Source: Poecilobothrus nobilitatus (Eukaryota > Arthropoda > Insecta > Diptera > Dolichopodidae). Taken from it: a stretch of 64,000 bases of DNA. Location of the stretch: assembly GCA_947095535.1 (NCBI GenBank), contig OX352773.1:92166670-92230669 (forward strand), in the 5' to 3' direction. The position numbers and the translations under genes were made by a program. Shown here piece by piece: positions 1-15,200 of the stretch; the first letter of the stretch is position 1; every line of letters begins with the position of its first letter. The notes under the pieces were generated by a model. It was given only the letters and a program-made list of their open reading frames with translations. It made no database searches and had not been told where the DNA came from.

Positions 1-148
1 AAAAAAAAAAATTACATTTAATAAGCACAAAAGTACTGAAAAAAATAAAAAAAGAAAAGGAGAAAGAAAAAACAATTCTTTAAGATAAATTTTTTTTTTT
101 ATAGAAATTTAGTGGATATTTTGAAAATAAGTAAACAGTAAAAACAAA

Positions 149-264
149 ATGGTGACACATGAAACTGTTGTAGAAATTCGTGAAGTTGTACAAAAGATTA
201 TTATTCCAATTGTATTTGTTGTAGGATTAATTGGAAATTCAATAACGGTAATTGTTTTAACAAG
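149..264 (+). CDS. Receptor 1 exon 1: start codon and TM1
   Basis: This exon encodes residues 1-39 and ends AG|GTAAGA in phase 2. The start context is CAAAATGG. It carries the whole extracellular N-terminus and TM1 with N30. It stands alone, 11.25 kb upstream of the next exon, so gene predictors may well miss it. Confidence 0.87.
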
Positions 265-3200
265 GTAAGAATGACATTTTGAAATATTTTTCTAATATTT
301 ATAATTCAGATATTTCAGATTACCTAACAATTAGTTTTTCGATATGATCAATGTAGTAGTGCTTATTATTATATGAAATAATTAGTAGAAGTAATTAATA
401 ACAGCTTACCCACAATATGTCTGACAAACAAAAGTTACAGAAAATATAATATACGAGACAGTGTTGAAAGTGCATTGATAAAACTTTTCTAATGGATCTT
501 TTTTTAATATTAACCGAAATGGCTATCAAGTGTTGTAGCTAAAATTTATATCTAATATCTAAACTATGTAAAATAATTAATTTTATTTAAATGCGCTTTT
601 TCGTTTTAATTTTAAAACATTTTTTAAAATATATTTGAAAAATTTGCCTATTAGTTTCAGTAAGTCCGTCCGTCCTTCTGTTTACAAAACTTCTACACCA
701 TTAAAGATAGAGTAATGAAAAGTAACTAAAAGCAGATTAACATAAAACAATAGAATAATATAGAACAGAGTTGTTATAGAACAACTTTTTTTTATGTTGG
801 CCCACCCATTACGAAGCTTAAAATTAGCGTAAGTTGTCTCAGAAAATGTTGTTTTTACCGCTTCTGTTTAAGAGATGTTAGGTCTCAAAAATTAAAATTT
901 TGCTATTTTTAATCACCTGTTATGTAGGGTTTCGTTGAAATTCATGAAAGGGTTCCTTTATTTTTCACATTTTCTCTTATATATGAAATTATAAGAAAAA
1001 CAATTACAACTAAACATTTTTGTATTCTTTTGTTAAATATTGAAATTACAATCATATAACATAGTTTCTTAGGAAAATAAAATATGTAAGGAGAATAAAA
1101 TATGTTTTTGGATTACGGAATATGGATTTGGATTAGATATTAACTGATTTTAAACTTCTTTGTTGTTTTAAATGAAAAAATAAACACGCTGAAAATAACC
1201 CTTGCAATGACATTTTTATGGGTTTCATAAAGTTAAATTAAAGTTTAATGTAGTACTTATGTATGTTTCTTATAATACTTATATATGTTACTTATATTAT
1301 ATTCTAGTATTCTAGAAATGTGGAGATCTGAAGTGAAAATGTGGCAAAATCAATTTGTAAAAATGATAAAATGTTTGCCAGAAAATTGTATATTAAGGAC
1401 ATGAATAATAATAATTATTAATGACACTAAAAAAAAATTTCTAAAGGTTCTTTGCCCTTTCAGAGCAATTTGTTTAGACGAGTTTATTTAAAAAAATTAA
1501 GGAGTTTTGTCCCCTTCTACAACAAAAAGAAAAATTTAGTCAATTGGTAACATGTCATAACTCTTTTTGTCATTAGTCCCTGAGGAAGTTATGACACTTA
1601 TTAAAATTTTAAAGTGTGACATAAGTCCCTTGAAAAAAATGTCATAAATCCCTTAAGGAGTTTTGACACTTTACTTTGTATCATAACTGCCTAAGGGAAA
1701 GGGACTTATGACACAAAATCAAATATTAAAATAAGAATTGAAGTCTATGGGGCCATAATTCTTTTTTTATAATATTTCAAACTTAAAAAAATTAGCAATA
1801 AATTTCAATTAATTTTGGCATTAGCTTAAGCCTGCTTAATGTTATTATGATTCGGCCTTTATGAAGCAAAAGTGTAATACCACTGTAGTACCAGTTTCTA
1901 TTAAATAATTGTGTCTCTCATTTCTGAACTTAACAGTAATTTCACCAATCCTGGTGACATGCCATAAGTTCGAAAGTCATAAGCCCCCATGGACTTATTT
2001 TTGTTCCCAAGTTCCAAGTTCCCAAGTTTGTTCCAAAGTCGATTTTTGATATAAAAATGTGAATTAAAATCTTATTTGATCAAAATCTTATTTTTTCAGA
2101 ATTATTACGCCTCTTCGACAATATTTATATTTTTGTTTATGTGAGATTCTGAGTTAGGAGGCATTTTAGAGTTGGTTTTAAAATCAGCGTTTCAATATTT
2201 GGGTGGCAGATTTTAGGGTTGGATTGAAGATCAGACTATTCCCTTTTTCCAGAATATTTACCTATATGTATATACGAAATTCTGAATTAGGGAATAGAGA
2301 GTTGAATTCAATATCATAGTTATACACCTTCATAATTTCGTTTAAACATATAAATTTAGAATTTCGTATATACATATAGGTCAATATTCTGGAAAAAGGA
2401 AATACCCTGATCTTGAATTCAAGCCTAAAATCCCTCCTAATTCGGAATTTCGCATATATACAATATATAGTATGTACATATTCTGGAAAAAGCGTATAAT
2501 TCAGATTTTGTAACCAACTCTGAAGTTTTTACCAATTATATTTTTACATACATATTTCAATAATGTCATATTTTATATAGTGGGACTTATGACACTTATT
2601 AAAATTTTAAGGTGTGACATAAGTCCCTTGAAAAAAATGTCATAAATGTCATAAATGTCCATAAGGAACTTATGACAAAAGGGGTTATGACATGTCACCA
2701 GTCAATTTGCATCAATTTTTGGATATCTCAAACATTTGAATTGAAATATCAAAATACAAAAGCATCTAAAAATTTATTAAAATCGGGTTATTATTATTAT
2801 TATTTACTCCTTATTAATTTTTTCTAAAGTTCTAAAAGCCAAATTTAGAATACATATAGAAAATTTTTTTATTTAAAATAAAAAAAAAGGTTGGTGCACT
2901 ATGCCATTTACTGCCACCTAAAAAATTGCAAACAACGGATTTTATTTTTTAAACTGTAATGTAATACATTTTCAGTCAGAAAATGTCATTTGCGGACAAT
3001 AATTACATATATGATTTCCGAATGGTGACATCATTAAGTAGTATTATAGAATAACGTCATCTTAAAAGCTTGCACTTTCATATCGGAGCCCTTTACAGTC
3101 CTTACCTAATCTATTCAAAAAAATCAAAATTAGAAAAAAAAACAAACATAAAATAAAATAAAAACACTGTTTGTCAAATTAATTATTGCATCCGTGTATA

Positions 3201-6200
3201 AAATTTCTTTTAATTTTTAAAAAGAAAATCTTATTTTATTTAGTTTTAATACTATACTTTTAATTTTTTAAATATTAAAAAAAGGAAATTTCAAACAATT
3301 TTATTTTTTCCATATAATAATCAAAAAAAAATTAAAAAACAAAATAAATTTTTTTTTTTTTCAAATTGATCCTTTATCGCATTATCCACTATTTTTTGCT
3401 TTATTTATTTAAGTAATTTTCTCAGATATTAAAAACAAAATGTTTTCCTTTTTAAACTTTTTTTACACATCCTTTTTAGTTAGAATTTTTTATTGAATTC
3501 CGGAATTGTTTTTTTTGTTTTCAAAAACTTTTCGAACCCACGTTCCCACATATGTGGTATGATGTTAGGCTAAGCATGAGTATTGCAAGTTTTTATATAC
3601 AAAAAAAAAGAAAGCAAAAAATAGCAAACAAAATATCTATACAAACCCTTAGTTAAAAATGGCATAGAGTTTGATTGTTGATTCAAGTGTTCTCTATTCA
3701 CAATAACAGATTTTTATATATGTGTATACACATATCCTTTTTTTCATTTTTATTTTTAAAAACTTTTATGACTTTAATTTTAACATCATATTTATATACA
3801 CAAATACATATATATTTAAAATTATATTTTGTTCACTTTTTAAAGTTTTTATTTTTTTTTTGTTTTAATTTAAAAAAAAAAAAAAACACGTGTTTAGGTC
3901 AAAAAAAAGAATAAAATCAAATAAAATTAAAATTAAAAACTTTATGTATTATCATCAACATCATCATCAACAACACTATAATCAATATCATTTTTTTCTC
4001 CCTTTCTCACAAAATCATGTTTCTAACTTAAATTTATTTATTTGTTTATATTAATATAACAAATCATATAGGATAACTACTCGGCCACCGAGGCCCCCCT
4101 CCAACTTTATTTATTTATTTATATTAATATTACATACATAAATGTAATGCAATATTATTGAACCATCGGCTACTAAGGCCATTATAGGTTTTTATAGTAT
4201 TATTAAATTATATACTAATATTATTTACTTTGTTTATATTATATACTTTATATTTACATAATTTTGGTCGTAGGGGATCGAACCCACACTCCTTCTGATA
4301 ATACGCCACACGCCTACAATAAAAAATATAAATAAAACTTAAATGATTGCATACTTTTAGGCTGACTTTTTAAAAGATTTTAGTTTTAGAAAGGTAAAAA
4401 AAACAAACTATTGAAAACTAAACTAAGCTCTATTTTATTCTATTTAATTTTAATTAATTTTATTTAAAATTTATTTACAATCAAGCTACTATATACAAGC
4501 TTATTTGCATATTATTACTATTGGTTTACCGTGAATCAGATTTCTTAAATCTATACAACTGAAATATGATTTATTACATTATACATTACTATTTACTTAT
4601 TTATGTACCTGATTTTTGACAGAAAATTAGAAACCGTTACGTATTTAACTGTCCTAAACCTTATTTTTATATCTAAATCTTACGATGACTCAACTTCTTA
4701 AACTAAAAGAATATATTTTAAGTATATATTAAATATTATTAAAAGGGGAGTAGTAGAAAGGCAGTTTGAGTATAAATTTTAGCACTTTGTTTTGTGCTAC
4801 TTGAAATTAATGAATATTACAATTTGCAATATTGCAGAAAAAAGGACAAATATATATAGTATTACAGTTGAAAGTATTACTTTCATGATTATCAGTTTAT
4901 TTTGCTGAGAGAATAAGGATCCTGTTAATAAAGAGGTATATAATATACTTGTTAATTTATTGACTTTATTAAATATTTTGACTTTTGTTAATATGTTCCT
5001 TAAATTTTAATTTTTTGTCAAAATAACCACCAATATAGTTGATATTGTCTACCCCAGATATATAACTACCCTGAGATTTAAGTTAGTGGTAGCAATATAA
5101 CACGACTTTCTTTTGTTTGTCAAATATATTGCACTAGTCTGTTGCACATTAATCAACATTTTCCATTTATAACGTATGCGTATATTGTATTTAAGGTGTT
5201 TTATAGAACAGGTATAATTAGATTACTCTATATACTCCAGATATATAAAGTGGTAAAAGAAGTGCTAACTGTAAAATTTAACATGTTTCCGTTTTCAATA
5301 ATAGAAATATCGTGCGTATAGGTGTTGTACAAAAGTGATCATAAACTAATTCGTAAGGCACTTCCACTGGTATTGTAAACGATTTAGTTTGATTAATATG
5401 TACTTTAAATTTGCTTTCTTTTAAGAAGCTTTTAACAGTTCTAATTAGGTAATCATCAATTCCAATAGTTTTTAACTTATAGATTAGGCCATTATGCCAT
5501 ACAGTGTCGAATCCGTATTAAATATCTAATATACCACAACGGTTGGTTTTAAAAGAAAGTGATTCAATTGTTTGTGTATTATACAACCTATTATATTATG
5601 TTTTGCTTTTTTTTTCACAATTTAATTTTCAAAAACAAAATTTATAAGAATTAATTCAAATCCATTCAATTAACTTCTTATCAGAATCGATTTTTGATGA
5701 TATATCGAAAATCTCATCTTTACATTTTATTTTATTTTCAAAAACACATTAAAATAAAAATGTAAATCTCGCTTAAGATTCGTTTAAGCAAAAGATGAGG
5801 AATAATGATAGAAGGGCAGAATGAAAGGAACTAAAATTACCTGAGTATAATTCAATAAAGGTAGAAATAATTTTATATCGAGGGCTTATGATTATTAAAA
5901 AATTAAAAAAAAATAATAATTTTCAAAGTATGTAATTTGGTTTTGGTATACAGAAAAGCTGCAAATACTTTTTTCAGAATGCTTTCTCTGAAATATTCTG
6001 CAATACAAAATGATTGTTAGACGTTGAGTAAAAACTTTCCTATAATTTGTTTTAGGAGAAATATCATATGGAATGTTTTTAACATAAGCCCTCGATATAC
6101 ATTTTATCAACTTTTCATAATTAATAAGAATTGAATTGAAAAGCAATGAGAGTACATACTGTTTTCTGTATAATTTGATTATATAGCATGTTTTCATGTT

Positions 6201-9200
6201 CATTCATTAACGTGCATATTATCTTTAAAAATTTATTTATAATTACAATAATAGAAAAAAAAAAAAGAAATTATAAATTATTTCCATCATAATATTATTT
6301 TCTAAACTTATATCAAAAAAAAAAACTTTATTTACTCAAAAAATTTTCTTCTTTTTTTCGTTCTGACTTCTATAACCAAAAAAAAAAAACCATATTTTAG
6401 TTAAATATTTTATACATAAATCGAAAAAGTGCTGAAAATTTTTTTTTTTATTGTTGAGTTGAATTTTTCCAAATATCATAAAAATAATTTTCTTTTGGAA
6501 ATTATTTTAATTTTTATCAGTTTTTTTTTTTTTTTTGTTTTTGAAATTCTTCTGATCTTAAACTTTAAAAAGTCTTTTTTTAACTCAATTTTAAAAAATT
6601 TGTTCTCTTATTTTAAATTTTCTCAGTGTGATACTTAAGAAATTTTTTTTAATTCAATATTGTAAGAACTTTTTTTTTGTTTCTAATGTGTCTATAAAGT
6701 AAAATGGAAAAATTTCTTTACATTTTTTTTTTCTCATAATATCTCATAATGATTTTCTTTTGTACCAATATTTTACCAATATAAACTTTTTTAATTAAAT
6801 AAAAAAAAAGAAAAAGAAAAAAAAAATTATTAAAAGAAAGCAAATATCAATATGAGAAAAAAAAAAACATTGACAATACAAGCAACACATTGTGACAAAA
6901 AACATCACCAATCCTCCCTAAAAAAAGTTATGTTAAAACACAAAATAGAAAACCCAATCTGTTTTGTATCTGTTTTTTTTTTTTTTTTGTTCTTGTTTTA
7001 TTTTTAAAAAAAATACATTTCTCTTTTAATTTTTCTTTTTAACTTTGTTATGAGCTGATGTTACCATTACTTTAAACATATTATCAAAAAAGCATCATTC
7101 AATGCTTTCTCTTTTCGTATGAACATATCCGACGACTTAAATAATTATATATGTATATAAGTCTGAAAAGTTAGAAGGACTGATATATTTTTTTTTTTTT
7201 TTTTTTTGTTTATATATAAATATATTATATACTTGCGCCAGATATAAATATACGTATATAATAAAAAGTTAGAATATGCGCCTCTTTTTCCACTAAAAAT
7301 TATTTACAGATTTAAGTGGAAAAAAGTGCAAGGATACACTCATATATAAACTTACACACATTTTTTTTTTATGACTTATACCCTGTATTTAATATAGAAC
7401 CATTTCAACCTTGAGTCTTCTTTCCTTATTATATTTTTTTATTTTTTTAGTCTTTTGATTTTAAAAAGAAGAAAAAAGAAAACACTTGATTTTTTTTTTT
7501 GGATTCTGTTCTGTTTTTCTGCTTAAGTTGTGGTTATTGTCATTATTATTATAAAACAATTCTAATACATTTTTTCTTTTGTTTTTTCTTTGTCATTATT
7601 TTTTAGTATTTTAAGTGTGGTTTAATTATTTTATACTAAACCACATTAGAAAAAATAATAAAAGACAAAAAAAAAAGTAAAGAAAATATGATTGCATTTT
7701 ATTATTTGAGTCCTTGGAAAGGTTTTTTTTTTTCTTGTTTAAATAAAATTCTTTTATTGCAATTATTTTTTGTGTTTGACTTGAAATATAGAAATTTACA
7801 ATATTACTAACATACATAATTACATAATGTTATGTATATTTATATATGTAAACGAAAAAAAGGTATTGTAAAATTAAAATAACTATTGTAATATATTACA
7901 AAGGTCTGGGAACTTTAGATATTTCTCATCTTATTTTAGTAATCCGGAAAATATTTAATAAAGTTTCTTTTAAATCTTTTATCCGAGAACTATTCGTTTA
8001 TTCATACGTTATTTGCTTTGCAAAGTAATATTTAAGTGTCTAAGACTTGGTTTAAAGTTCTACTATACTGTGGATTTTTGCATTTTCCTAATTTTAGGTA
8101 CAATTGTTGATTGACTTAACGTTTTTGATAATTATATATCATCAATTTTCTCTTTTTTCCCCAATTCTTGTTTTAATATAGGAGTTAGATTTTAGAATTT
8201 CACACTTATGATCAAAGCGTTATCGTCCTCTAGCCTTGGAAATTTTTATTTTTTTGCCATACTTTTACCGTTTATCGAATCCTTCTATTTACAATAATAA
8301 TAACAAAAATTTACAGTAATTTGCAATATTATTTTATTATAACCATCTTCTTTGAAGCTATATGTTGAAGTTATACGTCAGTAAAATGCGTTTCAGAAAA
8401 AAGCATTACATCGATTTGGTTTCAGTCGAGAATTGTTCTAATTCTAGCTTACGATGTTTATTATGAAGTCCATTGTTTTGATAATGTTCTCCGTTCCAGC
8501 AATATAGATTAAAATTATTTAAAAACTAAGTTTTGCATTAGTATATTTTAGTCCTCTATAATTTCTTGTAACATACTTTGTATGGATACCATAAAATACA
8601 TCATAGCTTACACGTGTGATTTCTTACTATAGAATATAGGAGATTTTTACTCAGTTATATTATTACAATGTTGAAATAAGCATATAAGCATTTGTATTTG
8701 TAAATACATTAGTATTAATCTTAATTTTAAAAAGTGCATTATGTTGATTCGGAATTCTTTGAAAATTAATAATACCTTTTCCTTTATTCCAAATAGAAGA
8801 TACAACCATTATAATTTGCAGTATGATTCTATCAATAATTGCGTTATTCATTAAATTTCTGTATTATTCAAAAATAATTTTCACTTTTTAGAAGTTCTGT
8901 CAGATAATATTTTAATATTAGGCTAAGATCATCCGAGAGTCAACAACATTTCATAACTTCTAGTTTTTAAAACCTAAATTGGATAAGAGGTCGGATAAAT
9001 CTGTTTAAGTCTATAATAATAAAATTTTATTTTACATTTATTTTGTAAATGTCTGTATATCGTCAGTTCTTCGAACATAACTATCTAATCTGAAAAACTT
9101 TTACATTCAATTATGATTAAAACATTATGATTTAAGTTTTTAGTTCTCGAAGAATGTTTTAATCCAATTATGTCATATGCTTTGATTTGGATCTTTAAAA

Positions 9201-12200
9201 ACAAAACAAAATATTGTCTTTTTTCATTTTTATTAATCTTATGTTATCTGAACATTATAGAAATTCTTCTTAGAGAAATGAAATTGTTTTTTATATAGAA
9301 ATAGAAAATATTATTTAATATAAAATCATTTACATACGAGTATATAGACATTTACATAACAAGAAAAGATTAAATATTTTAATTTTTACTTAAAAGGACG
9401 ATTATATGCGATATTAAATAAAATGGTTTTATAACATTTAGAGGTTGATAATAACAAGGTGGTTACAATTCTATGTAAGCAAACAATTAGTACAAGGGCA
9501 ACATATGCACATAATATGTTATACATATACATTTACTTAATGTTTGTTATATACTCATAAAATACAATGTTTTGATATTTATATTATAATCTCAGATTAA
9601 ACTGATAGATACATTATTATTGTTATTTTAATTATATTATTATGTTTGTTTTTTAATAGATATAATATTTCATTTTATGTCAGTTTTAAAAATATTTTAA
9701 TTACAAAATGTTAGTTATTGATATTTTAATTTATAAACTTGAAAATTTATGAAATCAATAATATAAGTAAGTATATTGTGTTAAAGTTTATTTTATAAAA
9801 TCAAATTAAAATCTGTTTGCTTTAATTAAATTATTAAACCGATAGAAAAGTAATCAATTCGTAATAAATAATAGAACCTCTTTGATTATTTTTTTTTACA
9901 AATATTTATCAAACACTTTTTACTTAATACAATCAGTTAAATGTTCATTTAAAGAACTTAAGTATAACTGATTGAGGCATCATTTACAGATGTTCGTAGA
10001 TTAATAAATTATATTATTTAGTTTACTATCTTTTGTGTTATTAATTTAATATTGGATTAATAATTAAGATTAATTTTATTTTCAATTTATCTTAAATTAA
10101 TCAAATGTTCCCTAAATCTACTCATCTCGAATCTGAGGGGATATAATATCGCCTCGAGTTTTTTGATGAACAAACAAATGTTGGCCACTAATCGACGTGA
10201 CTGGAGGAATCTAAGATTTTTTAAAGAGAGTCAACGTTCGTAACAGGGAAGACAAATTGAATCAGAATCAGAAAATATCTATATTAAGATACGGAGATCA
10301 AGTCTGACTTAAGTATTTTTAAGGATTGATTTGACGTCGGTGTTGAAAAAATGTCTCGTGATATAAGGATTAGAAAACTTCTTTAACCAATACTTAATGA
10401 AGCCTAAAGTCGAGCTAGTCCTGTTAACTATGTGATTAAATTATATAATACCATTTTCATCAGAAGTTCGCAGAAGGAGCTATGCTTATCATGTTTACGT
10501 CATGCACCAATTTAATTCAGACCTAAATTTTAATTGTTTTTTTTTCTTTATTAAATTTTATTTATATAGAAATATATTAATAAAGGGTGGACTATTTTCG
10601 TTTCAGTTATGGACCAGCAATTTTAATCTTAAATTCCAAAAAGTTTTAACAAATATTAAGCTTCTTTTACCTATTCTAAATGACACGAAATTTTTTTTTC
10701 ACTATTTTATTAATTATTATTATTTTAACAGTATTGATTTTTATACCTTCGAAAAAATAATTTAACCTTTGTTACTTTAGCTTAAGAAATTTTTAAAAAT
10801 AATATTTTATACAATAACTTTAAAATCTAAAAATTTTGGTAAATATATCTGTTTAATAAAAATACAACTTTAAACTGGTTTTATGAAAGAGATCCACCCT
10901 TATTTTTTAAGTAAATGTATTCACACACACGAATATTTCTATTAAAAATCTTTTTTTTAAATAAGTATGGGAAAAAAATGGATCTTTTTACTCAAACTGT
11001 GAACAATTTCAATCAACATCCCTTTAAAGTTTACATCCTTTTAAAGACATTTAAATAGCATTCAACCATTCATGATTAAGGGGTGTTATCTTTCCATATA
11101 TGTGAACGAAAATTTCAATAATTTTTAAATACAACAAAATAAATCAGTTTTTCTTTTCTTTTATGTTCAAAAAAATTAAATACTAACAAATTAAAACAAT
11201 TTAATAATATTATTAAAATTATTTAAATAACTGTGAATAATTATTAATTGCAAAAAATAAAACAATAAAAAAGAATTACAAAAAAAATATACCAAAATGA
11301 TTGCATAACTTCAGGCGGGCGAAACTTTTATTGTTGAATTTATATTTTTTTTTTTTTAGTTGTTTTATTTATTAAATCTGTTTATATAAACTTAACTTTA
11401 ATTATAATATAAAATAAATAAAAAAAAAACGATTAATAAAAATTATATTTTTGTTTATTATTACAAAATAATATTTTTATTTCTTTTTTTTAATTTTTAT
11501 TTCCTTTTTTTTAATAGAAAATCAATGAGATGTTCGACTAATGTTTATTTGACTGCTTTAGCCGTTACAGATATGTTATATTTAACCACAACATTCCTAT
11601 TAACATTGCAACATTATCAATCATTTCATCTTTATCATCCAGTATATTGGCGTTGTTTTGGTTTAATACTTTGGTTTCATGATGGTTTATGTAAGTATGC
11701 TTTTAAAATGATTTAAAAGAACATTAACTTATAACTATAATTTTTTTTTTTTTATATTATTGTTTTATACATTTTATTATAATTAATTTTCATCTTATAT
11801 ATTATATATTTTTTTATTTATAAATATAAATAGCTTATATATCAATATATATTGCAACGTGTTTTACAATAGAACGATTTATAGCAGTTCGATATCCAAT
11901 ACGAAGGCAACAATTTTGTACTGAAGAATTGGCAAAAAAAGTTATAGTGGGTTAGTATTTTTATTAGTTATATATATTACTTATATATATATATTAGTAT
12001 TTAATATATATATATACTTATAATATATAGGTATATTCATATAAAAAATAAATCATGCCACATAAATGTAACAATGAAATTATACAGCCTTTCGTTTTCA
12101 GGCGTGGTTGTAAATATCGTAAGGGGGAATTATTCTTACGACGTGTGTGAAATTCGAACCCATATTCTCTCATTGTTTTTAAAGTGTATTTTATACGCTA

Positions 12201-15200
12201 TTACCCACTAGGCCACCAAGGCCCCCACTAGAATTAAGAATGCTAGACAACAATTATTAGATATTATCTCTTTAAAATCGCAGGATTTACAGTTCAGATA
12301 AATTTTAAAATTTACATGTAATTTATATGTAATGTCAAATTTTTATATGAAAACAAAATGAACTTTCATAATAAATTAAAAGAACGTCACCTTCATCTTT
12401 AAAAAAAAATTTTAGATTTTTCCTCAACCATCTCTTGTTGATATTAATTTTTACTAGTGGCACATTCTACACTCACAATAAATATTAAAAAATGTCAATT
12501 ACAAATTTATAGCACATTTAATTAAAAATAAATTGCAAAAATAAAAAAAATTAAAACAAAAGCAAAACAGTAATGAAATAAAAAAAAAAATAAATAATTT
12601 TATGTTATTTTTTTTTTTATAGTGATTTCAATATTTTGTATAGCATTGACTGTATCAACAGCTTTTGAACATTCAGTAGATGTTAAAGAAAATTATTTTA
12701 ATAGTAAAACAAATGAACCATGTCCACCTGCTGTTTATAACATTTCACAGGATAATCCTTTAAATTATACAAAAAGAACAGAAATTTTTGATAATGAGGA
12801 TGGTAAATATTTTTCAGTTTATATTTTTAATTATTATTTTTAATAATAAATTAAATTCATTTTCATTTAGATGATTTTGTTGGACGTGCATTACCAACTA
12901 CATTCGATAATGAATTACTTAAATCATCAATAACAACAATTCCAAGTGTAGAAACATCAAAAGTTAATGAAAATATGACGTGTGTAAGTTGAGAAAATTT
13001 AATATTTAAAAAATTTTTAAATTTAATATGTTTTATTTTCTTTCTTTAATTTAAATATGACTTTAGATTGATTATTTTTCACATACACATTCTGAATTGG
13101 GTATGAATGATCAATATTATACAATATTTTTTCATTTTACAACATTGGTCTTTGTTATCATTCCACTGACCATTTTAATTACATTTAATACATTTTTAAT
13201 TATTTTGGTGAGAAAATCAAGAACTTTACGCACTGAAATGACAAATATGAGTATAAGAGCCTCAAAAAAGGTAAGTAATTAAGATTTAATTGTTTAATTT
13301 AAAATTATTTAAATATAATTATGTATAAATTTAATAAAAAATTTATTAAAGGTGGATTTTTTTTTTTGTAATCGATTTTACTTTATATTTACGGTTAATT
13401 TAATTTAAAAAATTTTTTAAATAAAAATTTATTTAAACACCATTGTTAAATTTCGAAGTTTTTTTGATTATTGTCTTTTTATATCCGTATGAACGTTTGT
13501 GAAACGTTCGTTTGTCTGTGATTACGTTTGTGAAACCTTAATATAGGATATAAATTCCCATTCACTTGAGTTTATATCGGATCAGAATCGAATTCTGAGT
13601 ATAATAAGCCAGGACCATGACGGATGGTCCATTCGCACGTTAACTCAAAAAATAAAGGACCTAGGATTCAGAAATTTTTACTACGTCACTTTTGTAAAAT
13701 TGTTAGTTTCGCAACTTAAATCCAGCAAATTCGGCCTACGGGTTTGAGTAGGTGCCATACAACATCCAGGATTAAATAACTCAGTTCCTATTGATGCCAG
13801 GTATCTAAAATTTCGTGAAAAGATGTTAAATTGCATGGCAACAACTTCTATAAAATTTGGTTGGAGCAGCAGATTTCGTAGCTATACCATAAAACTATTT
13901 GTTATATAAAAATAACTTAGTGCATTGAAGGAACGTATCTGAAATTTTGTAAAAAGATTTCAAGGTGCATTTAAATAACTTTTATGAAGTTTTGTTAGTG
14001 TAGAGCAGCAGGTTCGGTTAGCTGGCATATAACTTTTTCTTATAATATATAAGCATAATTTATATTCTTATATCTGGGTACTTCTGAAAGCTAGTCTTCT
14101 GAAATTTTCTAAAAATTTTACAAGTTTTATCGGAAAAACTTCTGGGAGCTTTGGTTACTTTAAACCAACAGGTATAGGTAGCTTGCATATCTTCAAACTT
14201 AATTAAGTTCAACATCTGAAATTTTGCAAAAGCAAATGGAAAAGCATATAATATTATGTCCATGTGGGTATCCCAGAGTTGACCCATCAGTCTACTTGTT
14301 TATAAGAAGTTTTTAATAGTAATAAAAGTTGATCCATTTCATGTAATGATTGATTAATGATTGTATAATTATGATGTAAAAATTGTTAATTGCAACTGCA
14401 GTTTCTGTTAATAAGACTAATTAGCCAAGAACTAAAACTAAGGTTTTCTTTCTAGTCTCTAGCCAGCTTAGAACCTAAAGGTGGATACTAGTATATCATC
14501 TACTCTTAAGGAACTTGCATGGCAGCTTCTATTAAACGAACGATATATTCTTTTTGTCTATCGAACTATGACAAGTGCGCAAGATCAATAAACATTGGGG
14601 TATAATTTCAGAAACATTATCCATCCAATATTTATTATTTATTATATGTTTTAAAAAGTATTGCCCAAGCCAATATCACATAGAGTTAATATAAATTCTG
14701 CTTCTTTAGGTTTCTTGTGGCAGAACTTATATGAGTGAACTTTGTTTTGTGTGGTTACCTACACTATATGCCAAACGTTCTCATTTTTGTTTTGTTTTCT
14801 AGATCTATTACAAATAAGAATTAATGTTATTAAAGCACCAAAAAATACCGCTACCTAAAGTTTCTATTGCAATTGCTATAGTTAAACCCATAATTTGGTT
14901 TTCCGCATGGATGAAAATCATAAATTGTAAATATAATTGGTGGCAGACAACACCAGTAATTGAAGATAAATTAGAGGGGATTTTCCAAAAAAAGTAAAGA
15001 ACTTGACATTTTTTTTTAATTTAAAACGTCACACTCTTCAACTTTTCTTGATTTTGAAAATTAAAAATAATAAATAAAATTTAAGATGAAATTTTTAAGA
15101 TAGATGTGAAAAATTACTTTTATGAATATTTGCTTCAAAACAACGAACGAAATTAATTAAATTTTTAGATATCGGAAATTTGACCAAAAATTAAATATAA

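Larger units (their letters stand above)
265..11517. other. Receptor 1 intron 1, 11.25 kb, repeat-rich
   Basis: It holds a partial copy of the GTCC-block repeat (about 640-1010), a TIR element (1546-2699), a minus-strand SINE (4104-4325), two LINE fossils (about 5270-5540 and 8340-8520, minus strand) and long A/T homopolymer tracts (3100-4000, 6200-7600, 11200-11510). A stretch with more mixed base composition at 10100-10500 matches nothing I recognise. I see no additional receptor exon. Confidence 0.7.

Noticed and set aside
3675..3914. 79-codon Phe-rich frame in receptor 1 intron 1
   Set aside because: It is made of T/A homopolymer runs; it has no homology or splice context.
10100..10500. 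More mixed-composition stretch that might be a coding fossil
   Set aside because: Translations in both strands gave no recognisable motif and many stops; left as unknown intronic sequence.
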